From the NCBI RefSeq assembly GCF_030538655.1, contig NZ_JAUNTO010000014.1, forward strand, positions 24,741 through 88,740: a stretch of DNA of 64,000 bases, in the 5' to 3' direction. The notes beneath the pieces were generated by a model. It was given only the letters and a program-made list of their open reading frames with translations. It did not search any database and was not told the DNA's origin. Positions 11,160 through 20,284 of this stretch are shown here, in pieces; the first letter of the stretch is position 1, and each line of letters opens with the position of its first letter. Made by a program: the position numbers and the translations under genes. This DNA comes from Paracoccus sp. (in: a-proteobacteria). GTDB taxonomy: Bacteria; Pseudomonadota; Alphaproteobacteria; Rhodobacterales; Rhodobacteraceae.

Positions 11160-12940
11160 GAGGATACCTGTTCACGCAGGATCGAGGCCGTCAAGGACAA
11201 CATCAGATAAATGCCAGCGAAAATCAGCATGGCGACAAAGGTGTTCTGCACCGCCTTGGGATAGGTTGCCTCGTCCGGGGGGACGGGTTCGACCACGACC
11301 GACAGATAACGCACCTGCTTGTTCGCCTCGACCCGCGCGATTTCCACCTGTTCGGCGGCGGTGGCCAGCAGGGCCTGCCGCGTGGACAGATCGCTTTCCG
11401 CGATCCGCAACTCGCCCGAGATCGACGCCAACGAGGCGCGCTGTTCGCTGCCTTGGGTCAATTGCAACCGGGTTTCGCCGATCATGGCTTGCAGCCGTGC
11501 AATGTCGCCGCGGATCGTTTCGACACGGCTTTGTTGCGGGCGCGGATTGGCCAGAATCTGCCCAAGTTCCAGTTCGCGCTGCGCCAACTGGCCTTCCAGA
11601 TTGGCGACGCGGCCCATGACGACGCTGCCTTCGGCTTGCGGATCAAGCACGCCCAGCCTTTGCTGAAGTTCCTGCACTCGCTGCTGTGCCAGCAGCACTT
11701 TTGCCTCGGCGTCCTGATAGTTTTCGATCGAGCCGCGCATCTGGTCGTCACGCAACCGGGCCGTCAACTGATCAACCTGACCTTCGGCGTAGCCGATCAG
11801 CGCCAGCGAAAAATCCTGGCTCAGTTGCGGGTCGGGGGCGATCACCTCCATCTTGATGACGCCCTCGGTCGGGTCATAGCCGATTTTCACCGAGTCCTTA
11901 TAGACGCGATAGGTTGCCTCGTTCGTGGCGTCGGGGGCAAGGCGTTTGACCGGATCAATCGCGGTATCCTGATAGGTGCGGCGAAAGCCCATGTCCTGAT
12001 CCAGCCGCAGCATCGCATCGCGCGAGGTCAGGTAGCTTTGCACCGCGACCGAATCATTGTTCATCGCCAGTTGCGTGCCGGAAAACAGCCCGCCCAGACC
12101 GCTGCCGCCGCCACCCTCGGCCTGTTGGATCAGGAACTGGGTATAAGTCGCATACAGCGGCGTGGCGACGCGGAAGTAATACCAGCCCATGACCGCGGTT
12201 GGCAGAAAAACGAACACCATCAGACGCGCCACCAGCATCACCATGCGGCGGCGGCGGCGGGCGGCGATTTCCTGTTGGATACGGTGGATTTCGGCGGCCC
12301 GGCGTTCCTCGGTCATCTCCTCGCGCGAGGGAAGGGTCGGTTTCGGCGTCGGGGCGGCGGGGGCCGGGGCGGGCACCAGGATGCGCGGCAAAGGCACCGG
12401 CGTGTTCGCGGCGGGCGCGGCCTGCGCCTTGCTGCCCTCGGTCGAAAGGATGCGTCCGACCGCCGCACGATGCGAGGGGTCGATGCCGCGTTCACGCAGC
12501 CGCAGCACGGCTTCTTCGTCGGATGAGACGCTGATTTGGTGCATGGTCGCGATACGACGGGCAATTCGCAGCTGCCGTTCGGTCAGCTTTTCGGCGCGGA
12601 TCGCGCTCAGTTTGGCCTCAAGCTCATCGCCTGTGACCTGGGCCGGGGCGTCTGATTGAGGCGGCTTCGCTTCAGCACCGGGAAAGCGCATGTCGCCAAA
12701 CCCATCCTCGACCTGTTCAGTCTGCATCATCCGGTCGCGCGCGCCTGAATCGCCCGCCGCAGAATCGGCCGCACCGGAAAGCGGGTGCGCAAAGCGCGGC
12801 GGTTGATCGGTTTTGCGGTGAACCTCGACCCGGATGCCGGGTGCGGCGGCATTGGGTGGCGTTTGCTGCCCCTCGGCCGCGCCGGACATGGATTCGCTGC
12901 GGTCCAGATGAAAGCGACGGGCCTTAGGCGGTGTAGTCAT
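11156..12940 (-). CDS. kpsE: capsule polysaccharide export inner-membrane protein, KpsE/BexC/CtrB family
   Basis: Periplasm-spanning adaptor of an ABC-transporter-dependent capsule export system. The 594-residue product has a long cytoplasmic N-terminal region rich in Pro, Ala and Gln (about 1-230). Then come a basic RRRRR stop, a first transmembrane helix (about 234-255), a periplasmic part with a heptad-rich coiled coil (about 390-510), and a second transmembrane helix near the C-terminus (FVAMLIFAGIYLMLSL). The N-terminal extension of over 200 residues is longer than in the enterobacterial proteins, as far as I recall. The ATG at 12940 overlaps the kpsT stop by 17 bases; an alternative start lies at 12889. 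Confidence 0.85.
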   Translation of the reverse strand: MTTPPKARRFHLDRSESMSGAAEGQQTPPNAAAPGIRVEVHRKTDQPPRFAHPLSGAADSAAGDSGARDRMMQTEQVEDGFGDMRFPGAEAKPPQSDAPAQVTGDELEAKLSAIRAEKLTERQLRIARRIATMHQISVSSDEEAVLRLRERGIDPSHRAAVGRILSTEGSKAQAAPAANTPVPLPRILVPAPAPAAPTPKPTLPSREEMTEERRAAEIHRIQQEIAARRRRRMVMLVARLMVFVFLPTAVMGWYYFRVATPLYATYTQFLIQQAEGGGGSGLGGLFSGTQLAMNNDSVAVQSYLTSRDAMLRLDQDMGFRRTYQDTAIDPVKRLAPDATNEATYRVYKDSVKIGYDPTEGVIKMEVIAPDPQLSQDFSLALIGYAEGQVDQLTARLRDDQMRGSIENYQDAEAKVLLAQQRVQELQQRLGVLDPQAEGSVVMGRVANLEGQLAQRELELGQILANPRPQQSRVETIRGDIARLQAMIGETRLQLTQGSEQRASLASISGELRIAESDLSTRQALLATAAEQVEIARVEANKQVRYLSVVVEPVPPDEATYPKAVQNTFVAMLIFAGIYLMLSLTASILREQVSS

Positions 12941-13592
12941 AATATTGCTTGGCCTCGTCCAGAGTTTCAAACATATACAGCCGCCCGTCGCGCATGATCG
13001 CGGCCGAGCGGCAGAATTTCTCGATCGTCGAGGGCTGGTGCGACACGACGATCACGGTCGAGTTGCGCAGTCGGTCATACAGCACCGCCCCGGCCTTGCG
13101 GTTGAATTCGGCATCCGTGCTTTGCGGCATGCCTTCGTCGATCAGGTAGATGTCGAATTCCAGTGCCAGCAGCAGCGACAGCGTGAACCGCGACCGCATC
13201 CCGGCTGAATAAGTGCCCACCGGCATGTCGAAATATTCGCCGATGTCAGTCAGCCAGCGGCAAAAGGCGGATACATAATCCGGGTCCAGCCCATAGATCC
13301 GGGCGATATAACGGGCGTTTTCATGCGCGGAATGCCGGCTGACCACCCCGCCCATGAACCCCAGCGGGAACGACACCCGACAGGTGGTGCGGATGTCGCC
13401 ATCGTCGGGTTTTTCCAGCCCGCACATCATGTTGATAAGCGTCGTTTTTCCGGTGCCATTGGGTGCCAGAATCCCCAGCGAATTGCCCAGTTCCACCCGG
13501 AACGAGGCATCATCAAGGATCACCTTGCGCTGTGCGCCGGTCCAGAAGGACTTGGACACGTTGTCAAATTCCAGCATTCTGCGCCGCGTTAC
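12924..13592 (-). CDS. kpsT: capsule export ABC transporter ATP-binding protein
   Basis: ATPase of the capsular polysaccharide exporter, 222 residues. It begins with MLEFDNVSKSFW and has Walker A APNGTGKT (residues 44-51; first position Ala, which the motif tolerates), signature SAGMRSRF, Walker B IYLIDEG and the H-loop VSHQ. I chose ATG 13592 because it follows CCTGAAGAA; starts at 13625 and 13577 are also in frame. The partner permease (kpsM) is not adjacent, as a DNA-repair gene lies immediately upstream on the other strand, so the permease must be elsewhere. It is co-transcribed with kpsE and kdsA. Confidence 0.88.
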   Translation of the reverse strand, partial: VTRRRMLEFDNVSKSFWTGAQRKVILDDASFRVELGNSLGILAPNGTGKTTLINMMCGLEKPDDGDIRTTCRVSFPLGFMGGVVSRHSAHENARYIARIYGLDPDYVSAFCRWLTDIGEYFDMPVGTYSAGMRSRFTLSLLLALEFDIYLIDEGMPQSTDAEFNRKAGAVLYDRLRNSTVIVVSHQPSTIEKFCRSAAIMRDGRLYMFETLDEAKQYYDYTA

Positions 13593-13686
13593 CATTTCTT
13601 CAGGGTTGCCAGTAAATAGGTCCAAGTGGTCATCCTGTCCACATTGGCATGATTCCCCTTAGAATTCGTTACCAGAGACTCGTTTC

Positions 13687-14265
13687 ATGACCGATCTTGT
13701 CCAGCAGATCAGCGCCTGCCGATTATGCGCAGACCGCTTTGCCGTGACGGCCACGCACCATCAGCCGCGTCCGGTGGTGTGGTTCCGGCCCGGTGCGCGG
13801 TTGCTGATCGTCGGGCAGGCGCCGGGGATGCGGGTGCATCTGGCCGGGCGGCCCTTTGCCGACCGCTCTGGAGACCGGCTGCGCGACTGGATGGGGGTGG
13901 ACGAGGCGACCTTTTACGACCGTGACCGCATTGCCATCGTGCCGATGGCCTTTTGCTTTCCAGGTTATAATGCGCGCGGGGCTGACCTGCCGCCGCCGCC
14001 GATCTGTGCCGCGACATGGCGGGCGCGGGTCATGGCTGAATTGTCGCCACGTCTGACCTTGCTGGTGGGCGGGGCGGCGATCCGCTGGCACATGGGCGCG
14101 CGGGATGTGACGGCGACGGTGGCGGCATGGCGTGCAGCCCCGGCGGGCATGTTCCCCTTGCCTCACCCAAGCTGGCGCAATACGGGCTGGCTGAAACGCA
14201 ACCCGTGGTTCGGCACCGATCTGCTGCCGGATCTGCGGCAAGCCATCAAGGAGGTTCTGCAATGA
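13687..14265 (+). CDS. uracil-DNA glycosylase family protein
   Basis: The 192-residue product fits the UDG superfamily. It has an N-terminal region with paired cysteines (ISACRLC), LLIVGQAPGMRVHLAGRPFADRSG as the catalytic-type loop (family GEAPG...GRPF...G), MAFCFPGYNARG, and the C-terminal PLPHPSWRNTGWLKRNPWF (family HPS). The family removes uracil from DNA, but many members have unknown activity. The gene ends in an ATGA overlap with the SseB-like gene. Divergent from kpsT. Confidence 0.82.
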   Translation: MTDLVQQISACRLCADRFAVTATHHQPRPVVWFRPGARLLIVGQAPGMRVHLAGRPFADRSGDRLRDWMGVDEATFYDRDRIAIVPMAFCFPGYNARGADLPPPPICAATWRARVMAELSPRLTLLVGGAAIRWHMGARDVTATVAAWRAAPAGMFPLPHPSWRNTGWLKRNPWFGTDLLPDLRQAIKEVLQ

Positions 14266-14984
14266 CCGCGCTGGATGATCTGTGCCAGACCCCGTTTCAT
14301 CAGGCCGACGCGCCCGCCCGCGCGCGCATTCTGTCGCGTCTGGCGGATACCGAATTGTCGGTGGCCCTGACGGTCGAGCCTGCGGGCGACACCGTCGATC
14401 TGCGCATCTTCGATCTGCCGGGCGCGCGCGTTGCCTTGGCCGCGGACGAAGAATCACGGCTGGCCGGGTTTCTGGGTGGCCCGGTGGCCTATGCCGCATT
14501 GCCGGGGCGGGTGCTGGCCGCGATGCTGCGGGCCGAGGGGGTTGGGCTGCTGATCAATCCCGGCGCGCCGTCGGAAATGCTGCTGGATGCGCAAACGCTG
14601 GGCTGGCTGGAAACGGCGCTGGCCAGTGCGCCCGTGGCGGATGAATCGCGACTGGCGGCAGGTCCGCCGCGTCCCGATACGGTAGCCGCACTGGCTGGCC
14701 CGCTGGCCGAGCGGTTGGCCGATCTGCGCGGGTTGATCGCTGGTGCGGCGCTGGCCGGGGCAGGCGATGGCCATGTGTTGCTCATCGCGGGGGCCGAGCC
14801 TGCGCGCCAACCCGCTATCGCCAAGGCGCTGTCGGAAACGCTGGCCTTTCTGCCGTCGCAACCGGGCGGCGTGGATATTGGCTTTGTCGATGCGACCCCG
14901 TCCGGGGCGCTGGTCTTTGATCTGACGCCGCCGGAACCCGCGCCCAAACCGCCGCGCCCGAAAGGGCCGCCGATTCTGCGCTGA
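14262..14984 (+). CDS. SseB family protein
   Basis: The 240-residue protein resembles the SseB N-terminal-domain family: small steps such as LSVALTVEPAGDTVDLRIFDLPGARVALAADEESRLAGFLGGPVAYAALPGRVLAAMLRAEGVGLLINPGAPSEMLL, with the conserved G(L)xINPG. Function is unknown in this lineage. The C-terminus is a Pro/Lys-rich tail. The ATG at 14262, with AAGGAGG upstream, overlaps the stop of the UDG-like gene. Confidence 0.72.
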   Translation: MTALDDLCQTPFHQADAPARARILSRLADTELSVALTVEPAGDTVDLRIFDLPGARVALAADEESRLAGFLGGPVAYAALPGRVLAAMLRAEGVGLLINPGAPSEMLLDAQTLGWLETALASAPVADESRLAAGPPRPDTVAALAGPLAERLADLRGLIAGAALAGAGDGHVLLIAGAEPARQPAIAKALSETLAFLPSQPGGVDIGFVDATPSGALVFDLTPPEPAPKPPRPKGPPILR

Positions 14985-15019
14985 CTTGCGGTGCGGGGTG
15001 CAACCTGCGAAAAGGCCGG

Positions 15020-15712
15020 ATGCAACTGCGTTTCAAGGCATTGTCCGTTCACCTGCTGACCGCCACAGGAGCGGTCCTTTCGATGTTGGCCATGCTGGCA
15101 GCGGTTCAGGAAAACTGGTCGCTGATGTTCTGGTGGCTGGTCGTGGCGCTGGTTGTGGATGGCGTGGACGGCCCCTTGGCCCGGAAATACGAGGTCAAGC
15201 AGAACTGGCCGACCTATGACGGCGTGCTGATGGACCTGATTATCGACTATCTGACCTATGTGTTCATCCCGGCCTATGCGCTGTTCAAATCCGGGCTGCT
15301 GGATGGTTGGACGGGTTGGGTCGCGATCATTGTGATCGTTTACGGCAGTGTCATATATTTCGCCGATACGCGCATGAAAACACGGGATAACTCCTTTGCG
15401 GGGTTTCCTGCGTGCTGGAATATGGTGGTGCTGGTGCTGTTCGCGCTGCATCCGCATTGGATCATCAGCCTGCTGCTGGTGGTGGTGCTGGGCGTCACGA
15501 TGTTCACCAATGTCAAATTCGTTCACCCCGTGCGCACGGAACGCTGGCGCGCGATCACGCTGCCGATGGCGATTGGCTGGGTCGTATTCGCGATCTGGGC
15601 GGTGATCGTTGATTTCCACGCCGCAAGCTGGGCGCATTGGGGACTGATGATAACCTCGCTCTGGCTGGTGCTGGCGGGCGCGGTGCAGCAATTTCTGCCG
15701 GAAAGGGCTTGA
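15020..15712 (+). CDS. pcs: phosphatidylcholine synthase
   Basis: Makes phosphatidylcholine in one step from CDP-diacylglycerol and choline, an enzyme characteristic of alphaproteobacteria. The 230-residue integral membrane protein has several transmembrane helices. Its CDP-alcohol phosphatidyltransferase motif spans residues about 47-76: D47, D50-G51, A54-R55, then G68, D72 and D76. The 12-residue spacing between AR and G is the longer form seen in Pcs, as I recall. The start is an ATG at 15020 after AAAGGCCGG. Confidence 0.93.
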   Translation: MQLRFKALSVHLLTATGAVLSMLAMLAAVQENWSLMFWWLVVALVVDGVDGPLARKYEVKQNWPTYDGVLMDLIIDYLTYVFIPAYALFKSGLLDGWTGWVAIIVIVYGSVIYFADTRMKTRDNSFAGFPACWNMVVLVLFALHPHWIISLLLVVVLGVTMFTNVKFVHPVRTERWRAITLPMAIGWVVFAIWAVIVDFHAASWAHWGLMITSLWLVLAGAVQQFLPERA

Positions 15713-15760
15713 TCGACGCTGCGCTGCGGCTAAGGTTCCCCGCAGCAACAAGGGGGAGCC

Positions 15761-17233
15761 ATGCTGGATCTGTTAAAGTCGTCGGCGCTTGTGCTGGTGC
15801 TGAGCGTGGGGGGCGCGCTGGCTGCGCAGGATACAATCACGCTTGGCATGGTGCTTGAGCCGCCAAACCTTGACCCGACCAGCGGTGCCGCCGCCGCTGT
15901 GGACGAGGTGGTTTACGCCAACCTGTTCGAGGGTCTGACCCGTGTCGGCCCGGATGGCGCGATTCTGCCCGCCCTGGCGACCCGTTGGGATGTTCAGGAA
16001 GATGGCCGGGTCTATGTGTTTCATCTGGCCGAGGGGGTGAAATTCCATGACGGTGCCGATTTTGACGCCAGCGACGTGGTGTTCACGCTGGATCGCGCCC
16101 GCGCCGCTGATTCGACCAATGCGCAAAAAGTGCTGTTCGAAGGCATCGAGAGCGTCGAGGCGGTGGACCCGCTGACCGTGCGCGTCACCTTGTCGCAGCC
16201 GGACGGGAACTTTCCGTTCAAGATGTCATGGGGCGATGCGGTGATGGTAGACCCGGCCTCGGTCGATCAGATCGCGACTAATCCCGTGGGCACCGGGCCG
16301 TTCAGATTGGCGGAATGGCGTCAGGGGGATCGGGTGGTTCTGACCGCTTTTGACGGCTACTGGGGCGAGAAACCGGCACTGCGCGAGGCGACCTTTCGCT
16401 TTATCAGCGACCCGACGGCGGCCTATGCGGCGCTGATGGCAGGGGATGTGGACGCCTTCCCCAACTATCCCGCGCCGGAAACTCTGCCGCAGATCGAGGC
16501 TGATCCGCGTTTTCAGGTGATCGTCGGCACCACCGAGGGTGAGACGATTCTGGCGATGAACAACGCCCGTGCGCCGCTGGGCAATGTGCAGGTGCGCAAG
16601 GCTATAGCCCATGCCATCAACCGTCAGGAACTGATTGATGGGGCCATGTTTGGCCGTGGCACCCCCATCGGCAGCCATTTTGCGCCGCACCATCCAGATT
16701 ACGTCGATCTGACCGACCGTTCCGCCTATGATCCCGATCAGTCGCGCGCGCTGCTGGCCGAGGCGGGCGTCGAGAACCTGCGCCTGCGTCTGGCCCTGCC
16801 GCCCCCGACCTATGCCCGCCGCGGTGGCGAGATCTTGGCGGCGCAGCTGCGTGCGGTCGGGATCGAGACCGAGATCACCAATATGGAATGGGCGCAATGG
16901 CTGGAAACGGTGTTCAAAGGCGGCGACTTTGACCTGACCATCGTCGCCCATACCGAGCCGATGGACATAGATGTTTATGCCCGCGAGGATTACTATTTCC
17001 GCTATGCTAGGCCCGAGTTCGTGGCGCTGATGCATCAGTTGTCGCAGACCGTGGATGCCGATCAGCGCAGCGCCCTGTTGCGGCAGGCGCAGGAAATGAT
17101 CGCGGATGATTATGTCAACGCGTTCCTGTTCCAGCTTGGCAAGACCGCTGTTGCCGATGCCCGGATCGAAGGGCTGTGGGCGAACAGCCCGAACCAGTCG
17201 AACGACCTGACGGCGGTGCGCTGGACTGAGTGA
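15761..17233 (+). CDS. ABC transporter substrate-binding protein, family 5 (peptide/nickel type)
   Basis: Periplasmic solute-binding protein of 490 residues with a Sec signal peptide (about 1-22, ending ALAA). The SBP_bac_5 signature follows: LEPPNLDPTS, LFEGLTRVGPDG, PALATRWDVQEDGRVYVFHLAEGVKFHDGADFDASDVVFTLDRA and NPVGTGPFRLAEW. Such proteins deliver oligopeptides, nickel complexes or similar ligands. No permease or ATPase genes are next to it, so it is an orphan receptor. The start is after a GGGGGAG ribosome site, and a terminator follows the stop. Confidence 0.92.
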   Translation: MLDLLKSSALVLVLSVGGALAAQDTITLGMVLEPPNLDPTSGAAAAVDEVVYANLFEGLTRVGPDGAILPALATRWDVQEDGRVYVFHLAEGVKFHDGADFDASDVVFTLDRARAADSTNAQKVLFEGIESVEAVDPLTVRVTLSQPDGNFPFKMSWGDAVMVDPASVDQIATNPVGTGPFRLAEWRQGDRVVLTAFDGYWGEKPALREATFRFISDPTAAYAALMAGDVDAFPNYPAPETLPQIEADPRFQVIVGTTEGETILAMNNARAPLGNVQVRKAIAHAINRQELIDGAMFGRGTPIGSHFAPHHPDYVDLTDRSAYDPDQSRALLAEAGVENLRLRLALPPPTYARRGGEILAAQLRAVGIETEITNMEWAQWLETVFKGGDFDLTIVAHTEPMDIDVYAREDYYFRYARPEFVALMHQLSQTVDADQRSALLRQAQEMIADDYVNAFLFQLGKTAVADARIEGLWANSPNQSNDLTAVRWTE

Positions 17234-17265
17234 GCGGCGATTTTGCCGGATATGACGCTGTGTGG

Positions 17266-17291
17266 AAAGCCCGGTTCGCGCCGGGCTTTTT
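17266..17291 (+). terminator. rho-independent terminator of the binding-protein gene
   Basis: Stem AAAGCCCGG, loop TTCGCG, CCGGGCTTT, followed by TTG. It lies about 32 bases after the stop codon. Confidence 0.8.
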
Positions 17292-17328
17292 GCGGTGCGG
17301 GCGGCGTTGTGGGGGCGGCTTATGTTTT

Positions 17329-17365
17329 GCCCAAAGGCGCGTATTGGGACAAACAGAAAGCCATG
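17329..17365 (+). repeat. dispersed CAAACA repeat, copy 1
   Basis: Matches the copies at 45395 and 59951 without gaps: GCCCAAAGGCGCGTAT here, then TGGGACAAACAG and AAAGCCATG. It lies between two convergent genes. Confidence 0.7.
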
Positions 17366-17408
17366 CCGTCGTGCATTCGGGGCTGCGCGGGTTTCAGCAG
17401 AGGGCGTG

Positions 17409-18602
17409 TCAGCGCACGCCCAGACCGGCCCGCATCATCATCCGCCGCACCGGGGCGATGCCATATAGCCCGCCCAAAGCCGCCGCCCGCAGGTCGCGCA
17501 GCGGGCGCAGGTTGACCATGCTGGCGCGGTTCAGCGCGTCGATGCCGACCAGCCGGGCCAGTGCCTCGGGTCGGCGGCTGCGGTGATAGCGGGTCAGGCT
17601 GTCGTGGCTGCCGGGGTCGTTACGTGACAGCTCGATCAGGGCTGACAGATCGGCCAGGCTCATGTTCAGGCCCTGTGCGCCGATGGGCGGCACGACATGC
17701 GCAGCTTCGGCGATCAGGGCGGTGCGTGGGGCGCTGAAGCGGTCGGCGATCTGGCTGATGATCGGCCATTCGGTCAGCCGCGTGGCCTGACGCAAATGGC
17801 CCAGCACACCGGCCGAACGGGCGTTCAGTTCGGCCTCGAAATCGGCTGTTGGCAGGGCGCGCAGGCGGGCGGTTTCGGTGCCACGCTCCATCCAGACCAC
17901 GGCGGAACAGGGCTTGTCGTCGCGGTCGGGTAGGGGCACCAGCGTAAAGGGGCCGCCCCAGCGGTGGATTTCGGTCGAAACGTTGTTGTGCGGAATGTCG
18001 TGGGTGACGGCAAAGGCCAGTGCCTTTTGGCCATAGCGGATTGTGCGCACGCCGATCCCCATGGCCTGACGCACGGGTGAGTTACGACCATCGGCGGCAA
18101 CGACCAGACGCGCGCGGACGCGGCTGCCGTCGGTCAGGGTGGCAAAGGCCGCTTCGTCGCGAACGGTCAGCGCGGCGGTGCCGGTGCCGGGCAGAAAACG
18201 GGTGTTTTGCAACTGATCCAACCGTGCGACGATTTCCCGCCGGATCAGCCAGTTGGGCAGGTTCCAGCCGAACGGCGCGTCACCCAGTTCGGCGGCGTTG
18301 AAATCGCGGGTCAGGCGGGGATCGGGATGCGTGCCGCCCGCATCGACGATCCGCATCACTTGCAGCGGCATGGCGTGGGGGGCAAGGCGTGGCCACAGCC
18401 CGATACGGTTCAGCAGATCGACCGAGGGCGTCAGAAAGGCGGTGGTGCGCAGGTCCGATCCTTGGGTATCTTCGTCGGTGATCGGCGGGGCGGGATCGAC
18501 GCAAAGCACCGAAAAGCCTTCGGCCCCAAAGGCGGCCGCGGCGATCAGCCCTGCGGGGCCGCCGCCGGAAACCAGAATGTCAACGTGGTGATCTGCCTGC
18601 AT
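17409..18602 (-). CDS. UbiH/UbiF/COQ6-family FAD monooxygenase
   Basis: Flavin hydroxylase, most likely acting on the ubiquinone ring. The 397-residue product has the dinucleotide-binding VSGGGPAGLIAAAAFG near the N-terminus, the DG motif LVVAADGRNSPVR near residue 170, and ALIAEAAHVVPPIGAQGLNMSLADL near residue 300. There the usual GDAAH is AEAAH, a form I recall from Rhodobacteraceae UbiH proteins. The exact ring position hydroxylated cannot be assigned. It converges on the binding-protein gene. Confidence 0.87.
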   Translation of the reverse strand: MQADHHVDILVSGGGPAGLIAAAAFGAEGFSVLCVDPAPPITDEDTQGSDLRTTAFLTPSVDLLNRIGLWPRLAPHAMPLQVMRIVDAGGTHPDPRLTRDFNAAELGDAPFGWNLPNWLIRREIVARLDQLQNTRFLPGTGTAALTVRDEAAFATLTDGSRVRARLVVAADGRNSPVRQAMGIGVRTIRYGQKALAFAVTHDIPHNNVSTEIHRWGGPFTLVPLPDRDDKPCSAVVWMERGTETARLRALPTADFEAELNARSAGVLGHLRQATRLTEWPIISQIADRFSAPRTALIAEAAHVVPPIGAQGLNMSLADLSALIELSRNDPGSHDSLTRYHRSRRPEALARLVGIDALNRASMVNLRPLRDLRAAALGGLYGIAPVRRMMMRAGLGVR

Positions 18603-18655
18603 CGCGCACCTTGTTCGTGAGACCTGCCCATGGCTGGGCAGCCCCGGTGGTCCGC

Positions 18656-18874
18656 CTATTTCCCGGCGGTAAAGGCCAGCATGATGACAAAGAACAGCAC
18701 CGTGCCAGCCAGGCCGATAAAGCCCAGCATCTGTGGGCCGACGACAATCACCAGAAATGCCAGCACCACCACGATGCCCGCGATACAGGCAAAGATGGCT
18801 GCGGCAAGGCGGTTTTCGGCGCGGTTCTGTGCGGCCAGCTCTTCGGGGGTCATGGTGGTTTCGTGATCGCTCAT
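18656..18874 (-). CDS. small membrane protein of unknown function
   Basis: The 72-residue protein has a charged N-terminus (MSDHETTMTPEELAAQNRAENR) and two predicted transmembrane helices (residues about 24-44 and 48-68). I do not recognise a family. Its ATG overlaps the stop of the upstream pyrimidine nucleotidase gene, so it is expressed with it. Confidence 0.75.
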   Translation of the reverse strand: MSDHETTMTPEELAAQNRAENRLAAAIFACIAGIVVVLAFLVIVVGPQMLGFIGLAGTVLFFVIMLAFTAGK

Positions 18875-19593
18875 TCCTTGGTCCTTTCGTCTGTATGGCG
18901 GGGGCCGCCCGGTTCCTGTTCCGGCATCGTCGCGGCGATCGCCAGCAAAAAGGCGGTCAGGTCGTGTGTCTGATGCTGCACATGTTTGCCGTGGATCGTG
19001 TCTTGGGTCAACTCGTCCGGGCCGTGGCGACCGTTGCCGACCAGCACGGTTGCCATGCCCAATTCATGCGGAATCATCAGATTTCGGGGGTCGTCTTCGA
19101 AAAAGGCGGCGCGAGTCGGGTCGATACCGTGCGTTTCCAGAACTGCGGCATAAGCGCGCGGGTCGGGTTTTGGGTGAAAGCCGGTTTCGACGACGCCGTA
19201 GATCGCCTCGAACACCGGCAGGTCGCGATGGGCCAGCACGCGGCCGGCATAGGCGGCATCGGCGTTGGTATGCACGATTTTGCGCCCTGGCAGCGCGGCG
19301 ATGGCGGCGGCAAGGCCGGGATCGGGCGACAGGCCGGAAAAGTCGATGTCATGCACCTCGTCCAGATAGGCGTGCGGGTCGATGCCATGTTCGGCCATCA
19401 GCCCGGCCAGCGTGGTGCCGTGGTGGCGCCAGTAATCCTGACGCAACTGGCTGGCCTGATCTTCGGGAAGATTCAGCAGTCGCATGACATAGGCCGTCAT
19501 GCGCTGTTCGATCTGGCTGAACAGGCGGACCTTTGGGTGATACAGGGTGTTGTCCAGATCAAAGATCCAGCACTCGACGCGGGCGAAATCCAT
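18871..19593 (-). CDS. pyrimidine 5'-nucleotidase (HAD superfamily)
   Basis: The 240-residue HAD phosphatase has motif I WIFDLDNTLYHP (residues about 9-20), motif II KIVHTNADAAYA, Lys in HPKPDPRAY, and motif III FEDDPRNL. DNTLYHP and the following helices match the SDT1-type pyrimidine nucleotidases that dephosphorylate UMP and CMP. The C-terminal tail beyond about residue 205 is not part of the fold. It is followed by the small membrane protein gene with a four-base overlap. Confidence 0.87.
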   Translation of the reverse strand: MDFARVECWIFDLDNTLYHPKVRLFSQIEQRMTAYVMRLLNLPEDQASQLRQDYWRHHGTTLAGLMAEHGIDPHAYLDEVHDIDFSGLSPDPGLAAAIAALPGRKIVHTNADAAYAGRVLAHRDLPVFEAIYGVVETGFHPKPDPRAYAAVLETHGIDPTRAAFFEDDPRNLMIPHELGMATVLVGNGRHGPDELTQDTIHGKHVQHQTHDLTAFLLAIAATMPEQEPGGPRHTDERTKE

Positions 19594-19657
19594 GTCTTGT
19601 CATTAGGCGCGCGGGCGGCGGGTTGCAATCACGGCGGTTCAGACAGAAGGTGCCGGG

Positions 19658-20284
19658 ATGAAAGATGCTTACACCCTGATCCTTTCCGCGATTGATGCGG
19701 GGTATTACCGGCCCGGCGACCGGCTGGTCGAATCGGAACTGGCCGAGCGGTTCGGCGTGTCCCGCACCCCGGTGCGCGAGGCGCTGCAACGGCTGGAAAC
19801 GCAGGCGATGCTGGTGCGCGACGGGCGTAGCCTGATCGTGGCGACGCTGGATCACAACCAATTGGCCGAGCTTTATACCGTCCGCGCCGAATTAGAGGCG
19901 CTGGCCGCGCGTCTGGCCGCCCGCCACGCCACCCCGGAAGAAGTCCGGGTGCTGGCGCAGATGGTGGCCGAAGATCACGCCGCGGTCGATAACCCCGAGG
20001 CGCTGGCGCGGGCCAACCGGCGGTTTCACCGGCAGATTCATCTGGCCTCGCATAACCGTTATCTGGTGCAGCAGCTTGATCTGGTGCATCGCTCGATGGC
20101 GCTGATGGCGCGCACCTCGCTGGCCGCAGAGGGGCGCGGGAATGCGGCGCTGGACGAACATCAGGCCGTGATTGATGCGATTGCGGCGGGGGATGCGGCG
20201 GGGGCCGATGCGGCGATCCGAGCGCATATCTCGAACGCATGGGAAACGCGGCTGCGGCTGGAGGCGACGGAATATCATGTCTGA
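19658..20284 (+). CDS. GntR family transcriptional regulator, FCD/FadR subfamily
   Basis: Cytoplasmic repressor or activator of 208 residues. The winged helix-turn-helix is at residues 1-65 (YYRPGDRLVESELAERFGVSRTPVREALQRLE is the hallmark). The FCD effector domain at about 75-195 has the metal/ligand residues in RRFHRQIHLASHN and DEHQAVIDAI. Ligand and target are unknown. The start at 19658 follows a GGTGCCGGG stretch. The next gene overlaps by eight bases, so the pair is coupled. Confidence 0.9.
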   Translation: MKDAYTLILSAIDAGYYRPGDRLVESELAERFGVSRTPVREALQRLETQAMLVRDGRSLIVATLDHNQLAELYTVRAELEALAARLAARHATPEEVRVLAQMVAEDHAAVDNPEALARANRRFHRQIHLASHNRYLVQQLDLVHRSMALMARTSLAAEGRGNAALDEHQAVIDAIAAGDAAGADAAIRAHISNAWETRLRLEATEYHV

